From an uncultured Prevotella sp. (GTDB taxonomy: Bacteria; Bacteroidota; Bacteroidia; Bacteroidales; Bacteroidaceae): a DNA stretch of 26,502 nucleotides. Numbering within the stretch: position 1 is the stretch's first letter; every line of letters begins with the position of its first letter. The stretch covers positions 1-26,502 of the forward strand of contig USFX01000009.1 of NCBI GenBank assembly GCA_900553965.1, given 5' to 3'. The notes beneath the pieces were generated by a model, which worked only from the letters and a program-made list of their open reading frames with translations, had not been told where the DNA came from and searched no databases. Shown here piece after piece: positions 7,607 to 14,318 of the stretch. A program made the translations under genes and the position numbers.

Positions 7607-7751
7607 GAGGAATTTTCGAGGAGGAATTTTCGAGGAGGAATTTTCGAGGAGGGAGGAGAGTGGAGGGAGGAGGGAGAAATGCTTCTGATGCTGAAACAAG
7701 CGCAGAAGACTATTCTCCCTCCTCCCTCCACTCTCCTCCCTTCTCGAAAAT
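7607..7751. repeat. GA/CT giant hairpin element, copy 1
   Basis: Three exact 14-bp repeats GAGGAATTTTCGAG (7607-7648) lead into a 39-nt purine-rich arm (7640-7678), a 34-nt spacer (7679-7712), and the matching pyrimidine-rich arm (7713-7751). The arms agree at 38 of 39 positions. The spacer itself holds a 6-bp stem CTTCTG/CAGAAG. The same spacer recurs at 13598-13631 with 31 of 34 bases conserved. The element lies directly after the Crp-like gene. It could terminate or protect transcripts, or be a non-autonomous mobile element. Confidence 0.85.
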
Positions 7752-8175
7752 CCCTCCCCGGAAAACTTCCTTCAATATAGTTGCGTATGTTTAACTATAA
7801 CCTCCTGAAATCTTAAAATGTCGTGGTTGTTCCGAAAAACAGAATCCCCGGCAGTTCCGGAAAAGTGTGTCCGGCAGTCCGGCGGAGCCTGTTTTTCATC
7901 ACGTTTTTGTTGCCGCCGCGAGCCGTAAGGCCCTCCCGGGGGTGCGAAAGGGCCGCCGCCGTCGTGCAACGGGGTGCTTGTCGTCATGCCGTAAGGCAGC
8001 TATTGCAAGGCCGGGAGGCCCTTACGGCAAGACCGGAAAATTTCAGCAGAAATAAAGTGACAGGTAAGTGACTGACGGCCAGATGGTTAATAAAAATATC
8101 GATTTTTGCCCGTTTTTCGGGCATAAATGCGGATTTGCAGAGCAGACTGGACATTAACACTCGTTAAAGTAAAGT
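7752..8175. other. Intergenic stretch with GC-rich repeat, no gene seen
   Basis: Between the GA/CT element and the minus-strand gene there is no credible ORF. It contains GC-rich repeat copy A (7922-8028) and a small hairpin GCCCG-TTTTT-CGGGC (8108-8122) in AT-rich sequence. The latter may help end transcription of the minus-strand gene at 8176 but lacks a T-run on that strand. Confidence 0.5.
7922..8028. repeat. GC-rich palindromic repeat, copy A (107 bp)
   Basis: The ends are an 18-bp inverted repeat: GCCGTAAGGCCCTCCCGG at 7922-7939 and its complement with one mismatch at 8011-8028. A second GCCGTAAGGC mini-hairpin lies inside at 7988-7997. The interior shares blocks (AGGGCCGC, CTTGTCG, ATGC, TTGCAA) with copy B at 24714-24828, so this is a dispersed family rather than a single palindrome. 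Confidence 0.75.
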
Positions 8176-8568
8176 CTATTCCAGACAGTCGTGTCTTATC
8201 CTCGATATTTTCTCCAGACGTCCGATACTGTATGTGCGGCTGTTGGCGTCAACGTAGACATAGAGCGTCAGTGCGCGTTCCAGCAGGATGGCGCGTGAGG
8301 GCGTGGTGGTGAGGCCGGCTTCGGCATAGTAGAGGTCGGCGAGCATCTCCATGCGGCTGATGCGTTCGTCTTCGTGGAAGCGGTCGAATGACGTCATGAC
8401 CTCGTCTATGGACGCTGTATGGAAAAATTCGGATGAGTTGCCGATATAACGGTTGTACATGGTCTGCATCTCCTCCATCTGGCGGTCGTGGTCCTTCTTG
8501 TTTAGAAGCAGCTGGAGGGCTTCGGCAAATTCGCGCAAAAGGCGCATGAAATAGTCTTGCTGGAGCAT
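8176..8568 (-). CDS. Conserved hypothetical protein, DUF6483-like
   Basis: A 130-residue, helix-rich, soluble protein. It starts MLQQDYFMRLLREFAEALQ, contains KKDHDRQMEEMQ and HEDERISRMEMLADLYYAEA, and is charged throughout with no signal peptide or membrane segment. The opening QQDYxMRLxREF resembles DUF6483 proteins, whose function is unknown; this family call is tentative. Base composition is like the surrounding genes, which supports it being real. Its 5' leader contains short tandem repeats, and a minus-strand TATCTTTG lies about 146 nt upstream. No partner gene is evident: the ATPase gene on the other side is divergent. Confidence 0.7.
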   Translation of the reverse strand: MLQQDYFMRLLREFAEALQLLLNKKDHDRQMEEMQTMYNRYIGNSSEFFHTASIDEVMTSFDRFHEDERISRMEMLADLYYAEAGLTTTPSRAILLERALTLYVYVDANSRTYSIGRLEKISRIRHDCLE

Positions 8569-8583
8569 GATTGTCGTATTGTT

Positions 8584-8631
8584 ATCTGTTATCTGATGTT
8601 ATCTGCCGGATGTTGTTATCTGCCGGATGTC
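8584..8631. repeat. Short tandem repeats in the leader of the 8176-8568 gene
   Basis: GTTATCTG occurs four times, and the longer unit GTTATCTGCCGGATGT twice, within this stretch. A second small direct repeat, CATGAAGACG, follows at about 8656-8675. They lie between the minus-strand promoter and the start codon and so would be transcribed. Possible slippage products. Confidence 0.5.
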
Positions 8632-8713
8632 CGCAACAGGCCGTAGCGTACCGTCGCATGAAGACGCATGAAGACGCATGCAGCCGCGCGCAGCCGGACG
8701 GACATTACATCCG

Positions 8714-8721
8714 CAAAGATA
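8714..8721 (-). promoter_or_regulatory. -7 element TATCTTTG for the small hypothetical gene
   Basis: Read on the minus strand, TATCTTTG followed by C fits the Bacteroidetes -7 consensus. It lies about 146 nt before the start codon at 8568. I see no matching -33 TTTG, so support is moderate. Confidence 0.5.
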
Positions 8722-8824
8722 CGAAAGTTCTCCGGTTCCGCGGCCGGCGGCGTAGTTAAATAAAGTTGGGAGGGCTGAACGGAGCGGCCGGCGGGCATGT
8801 CACGGTGATGGCGGCGAAACGGCC

Positions 8825-8890
8825 TAATCCCAAAATTCATAGTAATTTTTGGGATTATAATCCTAAAATTCATATTGATTTTTGGGATTA
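8825..8890. promoter_or_regulatory. Two abutting 33-bp palindromes, probable operator
   Basis: Unit 1 (8825-8857) is TAATCCCAAAA, 11 nt, TTTTGGGATTA: a perfect 11-bp inverted repeat. Unit 2 (8858-8890) starts immediately and repeats the design with one change (TAATCCTAAAA). The right arm of unit 2 supplies the TTTG at 8881-8884, exactly 20 nt before the -7 box of the ATPase gene, so a protein bound here would block the promoter. Which protein binds is inference. Confidence 0.7.
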
Positions 8891-8904
8891 GGGCGTTTTT
8901 TTCG

Positions 8905-8912
8905 TATATTTG
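8905..8912 (+). promoter_or_regulatory. Promoter -7 element TATATTTG of ATPase 1
   Basis: TATATTTG followed by CAACC matches the consensus, with TTTG at 8881-8884 at the proper 20-nt spacing. It lies 38 nt before the ATG at 8951, which supports that start over the earlier in-frame one at 8882 (upstream of the promoter). Confidence 0.8.
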
Positions 8913-8950
8913 CAACCGTCGGCCGGACAAAGCCGGACGACAACAATGAT

Positions 8951-10073
8951 ATGATTATACGCAAGCTACAGCAGACCATAGAGCGGCGCATGTTCTGCGG
9001 CAAGGCCATCATCGTGACGGGAGCGCGGCAGGTGGGCAAAAGCACGCTGCTGCGGCAGGTCACAGCAGGGCGGAAGGAAAAGACGCTGATGCTCAATTGC
9101 GACGGAGGTGCAGGCGATGCTGACACAGGCCAACAGTGACAGGCTGAGACAGCTGATAGCCAACAGCAGGATAGTGGTGGTGGACGAGGCGCAGCGCGTC
9201 CCGCAGATTGGCATGACGCTCAAACGCATTGCCGACGGCATGCCGGATGTCCAGCTGCTGGTGACCGGTTCGTCGGCATTTGAGCTGCACGACAGGCTGA
9301 ACGAGCCGCTGACGGGCCGAAAGTTTGAATATCATCTCTATCCCGTCTCGTCGGCCGAGCTGATGGACACCGGCGGGCTGCTCTCCGTCGGGCAGACGCT
9401 GGAGCAGAGGCTCATCTACGGTTCCTATCCGGACGTGCTCAACCACGCGGCCGACGCACGTGAGCTACTGATGAACATAGCGTCAAGCTATCTCTACAAG
9501 GACCTGCTCTCGCTGAACGACATCCGCAAGCCGGTCCTGCTGGAAAAGCTCCTCGTGGCTCTGGCCCTGCAGGTGGGAAGCGAGGTGTCCTACAGCGAGC
9601 TGGCCCAGACGGTCGGCTCGGACAACAAGACGGTGGAGAAATATGTCGACCTGCTGGAAAAATGCTATGTCATCTTCCGGCTCGGGGCGCTGAGCCGCAA
9701 CCTGCGCAACGAACTGAAGAAGGGGAAGAAGGTCTACTTCTATGACAACGGCGTGCGCAACGCCATCATACAGAACTTCGCTCCGCTCAACCTACGTCAG
9801 GACACGGGAGCCCTGTGGGAGAATTTCATCATCAGTGAGCGGCTGAAGCGCAACCACTACGGACTGACATACGCCAAAGGCTACTTCTGGCGCACCACGC
9901 AGCAGCAGGAGATTGACTATGTGGAGGAGTGCGACGGACGGTTCCGGGCGTTTGAGATGAAGTGGAACCCGCGCCGAGCCAACTCCGCCATACCGGCGGC
10001 CTTCACAAATGCCTACGACGTGGAGAGCGTGACGGTGGTCACTCCGGACAACTATCTTGACGCCGTCCTGTGA
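8951..10073 (+). pseudogene. AAA_14/DUF4143 ATPase, broken by a frameshift
   Basis: The frame from 8951 encodes the P-loop (GARQVGKST, residues 24-32) and reaches LNCD (Asp codon 9101-9103). Similarity then continues one base out of frame, from GAG at 9105, as EVQAMLTQANSDRLRQLI to the end at 10073. The second part has Walker B (RIVVVDEAQRV), the sensor LLVTGSSAFEL, a winged-helix segment (YSELAQTVGSDNKTVEKYVDLL), and a DUF4143 domain with a PD-(D/E)xK-like EIDYV...FEMKW. Rejoined, it makes about 373 residues, normal for the family. A +1 insertion or a loss of 2 or 5 nt near 9104 explains the break. No slippery homopolymer is present, so a disabled gene or sequencing error is likelier than programmed shifting. 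Family role is unsettled. Confidence 0.85.
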
Positions 10074-10158
10074 GGGAACGAGGCAGATTGCGGTGTTAAA
10101 AATACGTAAAAGATGAAACAAAATGTGTCGCGCGTATATTAAATAATGAGAAAAGCCG

Positions 10159-10166
10159 TAACTTTG
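10159..10166 (+). promoter_or_regulatory. Promoter -7 element TAACTTTG of the rplM operon
   Basis: TAACTTTG followed by CAG matches the consensus, upstream of the ribosomal protein operon. Transcription from about 10173 leaves a leader of about 185 nt before rplM. Confidence 0.7.
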
Positions 10167-10172
10167 CAGTCC

Positions 10173-10356
10173 GATTATTTCGGGGAACACTTAGATCCCC
10201 ATGGCCGTAGTGTTAATAGTCATGTCTCTGGCCGGGCATGGCGGTTAGTGAATCTGCGTCCAGACGGCAGACAGCCGGAGAGCGACGGTTCTTCCGGCGG
10301 TTGGTCGTGAGAAAGAATTGAAAATGTTTTTTAGTAGTAAAATTTAAAAATTAGTA
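10173..10356 (+). promoter_or_regulatory. Structured 5' leader of rplM, possible autoregulatory RNA
   Basis: About 185 nt of non-coding leader. It can form GGGG-AACACTTAGAT-CCCC near 10183-10201, or an alternative AACACT/AGTGTT pairing over the same region, and a CCGGA/TCCGG hairpin near 10275-10298. Competing stems before a ribosomal protein gene are what a protein-binding attenuation leader would look like. This is inference: I do not recognise a described leader class here. Confidence 0.35.
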
Positions 10357-10818
10357 ATGAACACTTTAAGTTACAAGACTATTTCCGTTAACAAGGAAAC
10401 AGCTAAGAAGGAGTGGGTTGTCATTGACGCAAGCGATCAGATTGTGGGCCGCCTCTGCTCAAAGGTCGCTAAACTGCTCCGCGGAAAGTACAAGCCTACT
10501 TTCACTCCGCACGTAGACTGCGGAGACAACGTCATCATCATCAACGCACAGAAGGTGGTGTTCTCCGGTAAGAAGGAGACAGACAAGGTGTACACCCGCT
10601 ATACTGGTTATCCCGGTGGACAGCGTTTCAACACGCCCGCACAGCTCCGCACGAAGAAGGACGGCGCTGAGAGAATCATCCGCCATGCCGTAAAGGGTAT
10701 GCTGCCTAAAGGCCCGCTCGGACGCAGCCTGATGAACAACCTCTTCATCTATGAGGGCACAGAGCACAAGCACGAGGCACAGCAGCCGAAGTCAATTGAT
10801 ATTAACCAGTATAAATAA
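10357..10818 (+). CDS. rplM: 50S ribosomal protein L13
   Basis: A 153-residue protein, slightly longer than E. coli L13 (142) because of short N- and C-terminal tails. Signature blocks are WVVIDASDQIVGRL, GDNVIIINA, KVYTRYTGYPGG, and HAVKGMLPKGPLGR. L13 binds 23S rRNA early in large-subunit assembly. It is the first gene of the rplM-rpsI pair, with 12 nt to rpsI, and follows a long leader and a strong -7 box. Codon use is biased in the highly expressed style (many CGC/CGT Arg and AAG Lys codons), unlike the upstream pseudogene. Confidence 0.98.
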   Translation: MNTLSYKTISVNKETAKKEWVVIDASDQIVGRLCSKVAKLLRGKYKPTFTPHVDCGDNVIIINAQKVVFSGKKETDKVYTRYTGYPGGQRFNTPAQLRTKKDGAERIIRHAVKGMLPKGPLGRSLMNNLFIYEGTEHKHEAQQPKSIDINQYK

Positions 10819-10830
10819 ACGAAAGAAACG

Positions 10831-11217
10831 ATGGAAGTAGTTAATGCAATAGGTCGCCGTAAGAGTGCCGTGGCACGCGTTTACGTAAGCGAAGGAACAG
10901 GCAAGATTACGATCAACAAGAAGGACGTGACGGAATATTTCCCCTCAGCCATCCTGCAGTATGTGGTTAAGCAGCCGCTGGAACTGCTGGAGGTTTTGGA
11001 GAAGTATGACATTAAGGCTAACCTCGACGGTGGCGGTTTCACAGGTCAGAGTCAGGCTCTGCGTCTGGCTATCGCACGCGCACTGGTTAAGATCAACGCC
11101 GAAGACAAGAAGAACCTGAAGGACCATGGCTTCCTCACACGTGATGCACGTGCCGTTGAGCGTAAGAAGCCCGGTCAGCCGAAGGCCCGTCGCCGCTTCC
11201 AGTTCAGCAAGCGTTAA
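10831..11217 (+). CDS. rpsI: 30S ribosomal protein S9
   Basis: A 128-residue protein, the usual length. NAIGRRKSAVARVYVSEGTG at the N-terminus and the basic tail RRRFQFSKR are diagnostic; the C-terminal KR reaches the ribosomal P site and contacts tRNA. GGGFTGQSQALRLAIARAL is the conserved centre. It follows rplM by 12 nt. Some 371 nt of repeat-containing sequence separates it from rpsB, so the operon may be split or interrupted here. Confidence 0.98.
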   Translation: MEVVNAIGRRKSAVARVYVSEGTGKITINKKDVTEYFPSAILQYVVKQPLELLEVLEKYDIKANLDGGGFTGQSQALRLAIARALVKINAEDKKNLKDHGFLTRDARAVERKKPGQPKARRRFQFSKR

Positions 11218-11588
11218 TACACCCACACATTATTTATATATATACCATATTATATATACAGACAGTGTGGCGTACCGCTGTGGATAACACAGGCTGAAAC
11301 GGAGCACGCATAAGTTTAGTATCTAAACCGCAGGGACCCGGGGATGAAAATGAAGAGTGAAGAATGAAGAGTGAAGACGTGTTGATGAGCGTAGCGAGTA
11401 ATTTGCTGCCGCCGTTCGCACGGCCATGCACAGAGGCAATTCCTAATTGGATAATTCTTCATCGGCCACAGGCCGACAACTTCTAACTCATAATTCCTAA
11501 TTCATAATTCCGTTCCCGACTACCGTGTGGTTGGTTCTAAGAAAAAGAATAAAAAAGAAAGTAAACAACAAAATTAAAGAAGAAAACA
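11218..11588. repeat. Repeat-rich rpsI-rpsB gap (probable dispersed element at 11347-11515)
   Basis: No gene is visible. The first part is AT-rich and bounded by CCACAC/GTGTGG, followed by a GTTTAG-TAT-CTAAAC hairpin (about 11313-11327). From 11347 there are near-tandem GAAGAGTGAAGAAT copies, then mini-hairpins GCCGT-TCGC-ACGGC and CGGCC-ACA-GGCCG, AATTTGC pairing distantly with GCAATT, and finally CTAATTCATAATTCC-type repeats. This mosaic looks like a degenerate dispersed or MITE-like element inside an essential translation operon. Confidence 0.55.
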
Positions 11589-12386
11589 ATGTCAAGAACA
11601 AATTTTGATATGTTGCTGCAGGCTGGCTGCCACTTCGGTCACCTGCGCCGCAAGTGGAACCCCGCAATGGCTCCCTACATCTACACAGAGCGTAACGGAA
11701 TCCACATCATCGATCTCCACAAGACCGTAGCCAAGGTTGACGAGGCCGCTGAGGCCCTCAAGCAGATAGCAAAGTCAGGAAAGAAAATCCTGTTCGTCGC
11801 TACTAAAAAACAGACAAAGGAAATCGTTGCCGAGAAGGCAGCAAGCGTAAACATGCCTTACGTTATCGAGCGTTGGCCGGGCGGTATGCTCACCAACTTC
11901 CCCACAATCCGCAAGGCAGTGAAGAAAATGGCGAACATCGACAAGCTCATGGCTGACGGAACTTACTCTAACCTCTCAAAGCGTGAGCTCCTTCAGGTGA
12001 CACGCCAGCGCGCAAAGCTGGAGAAGAACCTCGGCTCTATCGCTGACCTGACCCGTCTGCCCTCTGCACTCTTCGTAGTGGACGTGATGAAGGAAGGCAT
12101 CGCCGTTAAGGAGGCTAACCGTCTGGGCATCCCCGTATTCGGTATCGTGGACACCAACTCTGACCCGAAGAACATCGACTTCGTCATCCCGGCCAACGAT
12201 GACGCTAAGGACAGCGTAGAGACAATCCTCGCTGCCTGCTGCGGTGCCATCGCCGAGGGTCTGGAGGAGCGCAAGGTTGAGAAGGCTGACGAGAACGCCG
12301 CTCAGGCTCAGGCTGAGGCCGAGGCTGCTGAGGCTGGCGAGGAGAAGCCCAAGCGCACCCGCAAAGCCCGCAAGGACGCTGAATAA
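11589..12386 (+). CDS. rpsB: 30S ribosomal protein S2
   Basis: A 265-residue S2. Conserved blocks are LLQAGCHFGHLRRKWNPAMAPYIY, IIDLHKTV, ILFVATKKQ, RWPGGMLTNFPTIR, and GIVDTNSDP. S2 is a late-assembling 30S protein needed to bind S1 and mRNA. A lineage-specific Ala/Glu-rich, then Lys/Arg-rich tail of about 40 residues (AQAQAEAEAAEAGEEKPKRT) follows the core. It is 55 nt upstream of tsf, the classic rpsB-tsf pair. Confidence 0.98.
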   Translation: MSRTNFDMLLQAGCHFGHLRRKWNPAMAPYIYTERNGIHIIDLHKTVAKVDEAAEALKQIAKSGKKILFVATKKQTKEIVAEKAASVNMPYVIERWPGGMLTNFPTIRKAVKKMANIDKLMADGTYSNLSKRELLQVTRQRAKLEKNLGSIADLTRLPSALFVVDVMKEGIAVKEANRLGIPVFGIVDTNSDPKNIDFVIPANDDAKDSVETILAACCGAIAEGLEERKVEKADENAAQAQAEAEAAEAGEEKPKRTRKARKDAE

Positions 12387-12441
12387 ACGGGAGTGACAAA
12401 GACATATTAATATTAACGAATTTATTCAAGGAAACAAGACT

Positions 12442-13440
12442 ATGGCTGTATCAATGGCTGATATCAAGAAGCTCCGCACCATGACCGGTGCAGGTCTCGC
12501 TGACGTGAAGAACGCGCTGACAGAGGCTGACGGAGACTTCGACAAGGCTAAGGAAATTCTTCGTGAGCGCGGACTCGCCATCGCCGCAAAGCGTAGCGAC
12601 CGCGAGACTTCCAACGGTTGCGTGCTCGTGAAGGTGGCCGACAACTTCGGTGCTATCGTAGCCCTGAAGTGTGAGACCGACTTCGTTGCCAATGGAGCTG
12701 ACTTCATCGCTCTTACACAGGCAATTCTGGACGCCGCTGTTGCAAACAAGTGCAAGACAATAGAGGAAATCAAGGCCCTCACGCTGGCTGACGGCCAGAA
12801 CGTGGAAGACGCTGTGGCACAGCGCTCGGGTATCACCGGTGAGAAGATGGAGCTGGACGGCTACAACTATCTCGAAGGCGAGAACATCGAGGTTTACGAC
12901 CACATGGGCAAGCACACTCTGGCCACTATGGTTCAGACGAACAAGCTTGCCGTAGATGCCGGTCACAAGGTTGCCATGCAGGTGGCTGCCATGAAGCCGG
13001 TTGCTCTGGACGAGGCTTCTGTTCCCCAGAAGGTCATCGACGAGGAATACAATGTCGCTGTACAGAAGACTAAGGAAGAGCAGGTTGAGAAGGCTGTCGT
13101 TGCCGCTATCAAGAAGGCCGGTATCAATCCTAACCTCGTTGACTCGGATGACCACATCGAGTCCAACATCAACAAGGGCTGGCTCACACGTGAGGAGGCA
13201 GACAAGGCTAAGGAAATCCGCGAGAAGACCGCAGCCGAGAAGGCTGCCAACCTGCCCGCACAGATGATTGAGAACATCGCCAAGGGCCGCGTTGCCAAGT
13301 TCTTGAAGGAGAACTGCCTCGTTGACCAAGAGTTCCAGTTCGGTGACGGTGACAAGATCACTGTTGCCGCATGGCTGAAGCAGCAGGACAGCGAGCTGAA
13401 GATTGTTGACTTCAAGCGCTTCACTCTCGTAGCTGAGTAA
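12442..13440 (+). CDS. tsf: Elongation factor Ts
   Basis: A 332-residue nucleotide-exchange factor for EF-Tu, longer than E. coli EF-Ts (283), as is usual in Bacteroidetes. The N-terminal UBA-like domain LRTMTGAGLADVKNALTEA and the TDFVA/CETDF core contact EF-Tu. The start MAVSMADIKKLR was chosen because it is conserved in the phylum; MADIKKLR alone at Met5 is possible. It follows rpsB closely and is followed by a strong terminator. Confidence 0.97.
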   Translation: MAVSMADIKKLRTMTGAGLADVKNALTEADGDFDKAKEILRERGLAIAAKRSDRETSNGCVLVKVADNFGAIVALKCETDFVANGADFIALTQAILDAAVANKCKTIEEIKALTLADGQNVEDAVAQRSGITGEKMELDGYNYLEGENIEVYDHMGKHTLATMVQTNKLAVDAGHKVAMQVAAMKPVALDEASVPQKVIDEEYNVAVQKTKEEQVEKAVVAAIKKAGINPNLVDSDDHIESNINKGWLTREEADKAKEIREKTAAEKAANLPAQMIENIAKGRVAKFLKENCLVDQEFQFGDGDKITVAAWLKQQDSELKIVDFKRFTLVAE

Positions 13441-13496
13441 AAAGAATGACTTGTGTTTCCGCGTCCTGCGGAGGCCCAATAGGATAAGACAGAAAG

Positions 13497-13536
13497 GTCA
13501 GGAAGGTAGCCGCAAGGCTTTACTTCCTGACTTTTC
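13497..13536 (+). terminator. Intrinsic terminator after tsf
   Basis: GTCAGGAAG (13497-13505) pairs with CTTCCTGAC (13523-13531), and the interior GTAGCC-GCAA-GGC extends the stem with a GNRA tetraloop. TTTTCT follows. It lies about 57 nt after the tsf stop and closes the translation operon. Confidence 0.85.
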
Positions 13537-13540
13537 TATT

Positions 13541-13686
13541 TCGAGGAGCGAGGAGAACTCTTTCGAGGAGTGTGGAGTGAGGAGCGAGGAGGGAGAAATG
13601 CTTTTGATGTTGAAACAAGCGCAAAAGACTATTCTCCCTCCACGCTCCTCCCTCCTCTCTCCTCCCTCCTCCCTCCTCGAAAAAAC
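13541..13686. repeat. GA/CT giant hairpin element, copy 2
   Basis: Purine-rich sequence (about 13541-13597) and pyrimidine-rich sequence (13632-13685) flank a 34-nt core (13598-13631) almost identical to that of copy 1. Close to the core the arms pair well (GCGAGGAGGGAGAA with TTCTCCCTCCACGC, 13 of 14). Farther out they have diverged and the left arm carries an extra GAACTCTTTC block. It fills the gap between the tsf terminator and the FAH-family gene, ending about 15 nt before that start codon. Confidence 0.85.
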
Positions 13687-13700
13687 AAAATACACACCAC

Positions 13701-14318
13701 ATGAAGATATTTGCAACCGGAATGAACTATATCCAGCACAATAAAGAGCTGGATGGCGCGTTATATAAACCAGAGAGTCCTGTCATATTCATCAAGCCGG
13801 ACTCCGCTTTGCTGAAGGACGGGAAACCGTTTTTCATACCCGACTGGATGGGACAGATTGACTACGAGACAGAGCTCGTGGTGCGCATCTGCCGTCTGGG
13901 CAAGAGCGTTCCGGAGCGTTTCGCCCACCGTTATTATGACGCCGTGACCGTCGGCATTGATTTCACGGCACGCGATTTGCAGAAGAAACTGCGTGAGGCA
14001 CGGTTGTCATGGGACCTTTGTAAGGGGTTTGACGGCTCGGCAGCCATCGGCGAGTGGATTAGCGTGGACAAGTTCCGCGACATACAGGCGCTCCATTTCC
14101 ATCTCGACATCAACGGGCGCACCGTGCAGGAAGGCTGTTCGAGCGACATGCTCTTCCGGGTGGACGAGATAGTGGCGTACGTCAGCCGCTTCTTCACGCT
14201 GAAGACGGGCGACCTGCTTTTCACCGGTACACCGGCAGGCATCGGTCCGGTGAGGATTGACGACCATCTGGTGGGATATATAGAAGATAGAAAAGTATTA
14301 GAGTTTAACTGCAAATGA
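13701..14318 (+). CDS. Fumarylacetoacetate hydrolase (FAH) family protein
   Basis: A 205-residue single-domain FAH-fold protein. Metal ligands are visible: Glu56 and Glu58 in DYETELVVRI, and Asp87 in GIDFTARDLQ; Lys108 in KGFDGSAAIG matches the family's catalytic Lys, and FTGTPAGIGPV is the C-terminal signature. Relatives act as acylpyruvases, oxaloacetate decarboxylases or isomerases; which one cannot be told. The start codon follows the GA/CT element by about 15 nt with no clear promoter. The stop overlaps the porU start (ATGA), so the two are translationally coupled. Confidence 0.9.
   Translation: MKIFATGMNYIQHNKELDGALYKPESPVIFIKPDSALLKDGKPFFIPDWMGQIDYETELVVRICRLGKSVPERFAHRYYDAVTVGIDFTARDLQKKLREARLSWDLCKGFDGSAAIGEWISVDKFRDIQALHFHLDINGRTVQEGCSSDMLFRVDEIVAYVSRFFTLKTGDLLFTGTPAGIGPVRIDDHLVGYIEDRKVLEFNCK

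Noticed and set aside
7607..7751. CRISPR-like array because of the three 14-bp repeats
   Set aside because: The repeats are contiguous with no spacers and no cas genes are present; the structure is a tandem repeat leading into an inverted repeat.
7574..7780. 68-codon protein spanning the GA/CT element
   Set aside because: Outside the 12-codon core the two copies encode unrelated Glu/Arg- and Pro/Ser-rich runs from the arms, so only the core peptide is a serious possibility.
8882..9139. 85-residue gene starting at 8882
   Set aside because: Its first 23 codons lie in the operator and promoter; the ATG at 8951 is the proper start of the (broken) ATPase.
8951..10073. Programmed frameshift in ATPase 1
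   Set aside because: The break site has no slippery heptamer or homopolymer run and no following stem that I can see; mutation is simpler.
12451..13479. 342-codon minus-strand frame across tsf
   Set aside because: Antisense shadow of EF-Ts; Leu-rich low-complexity protein with no family features.
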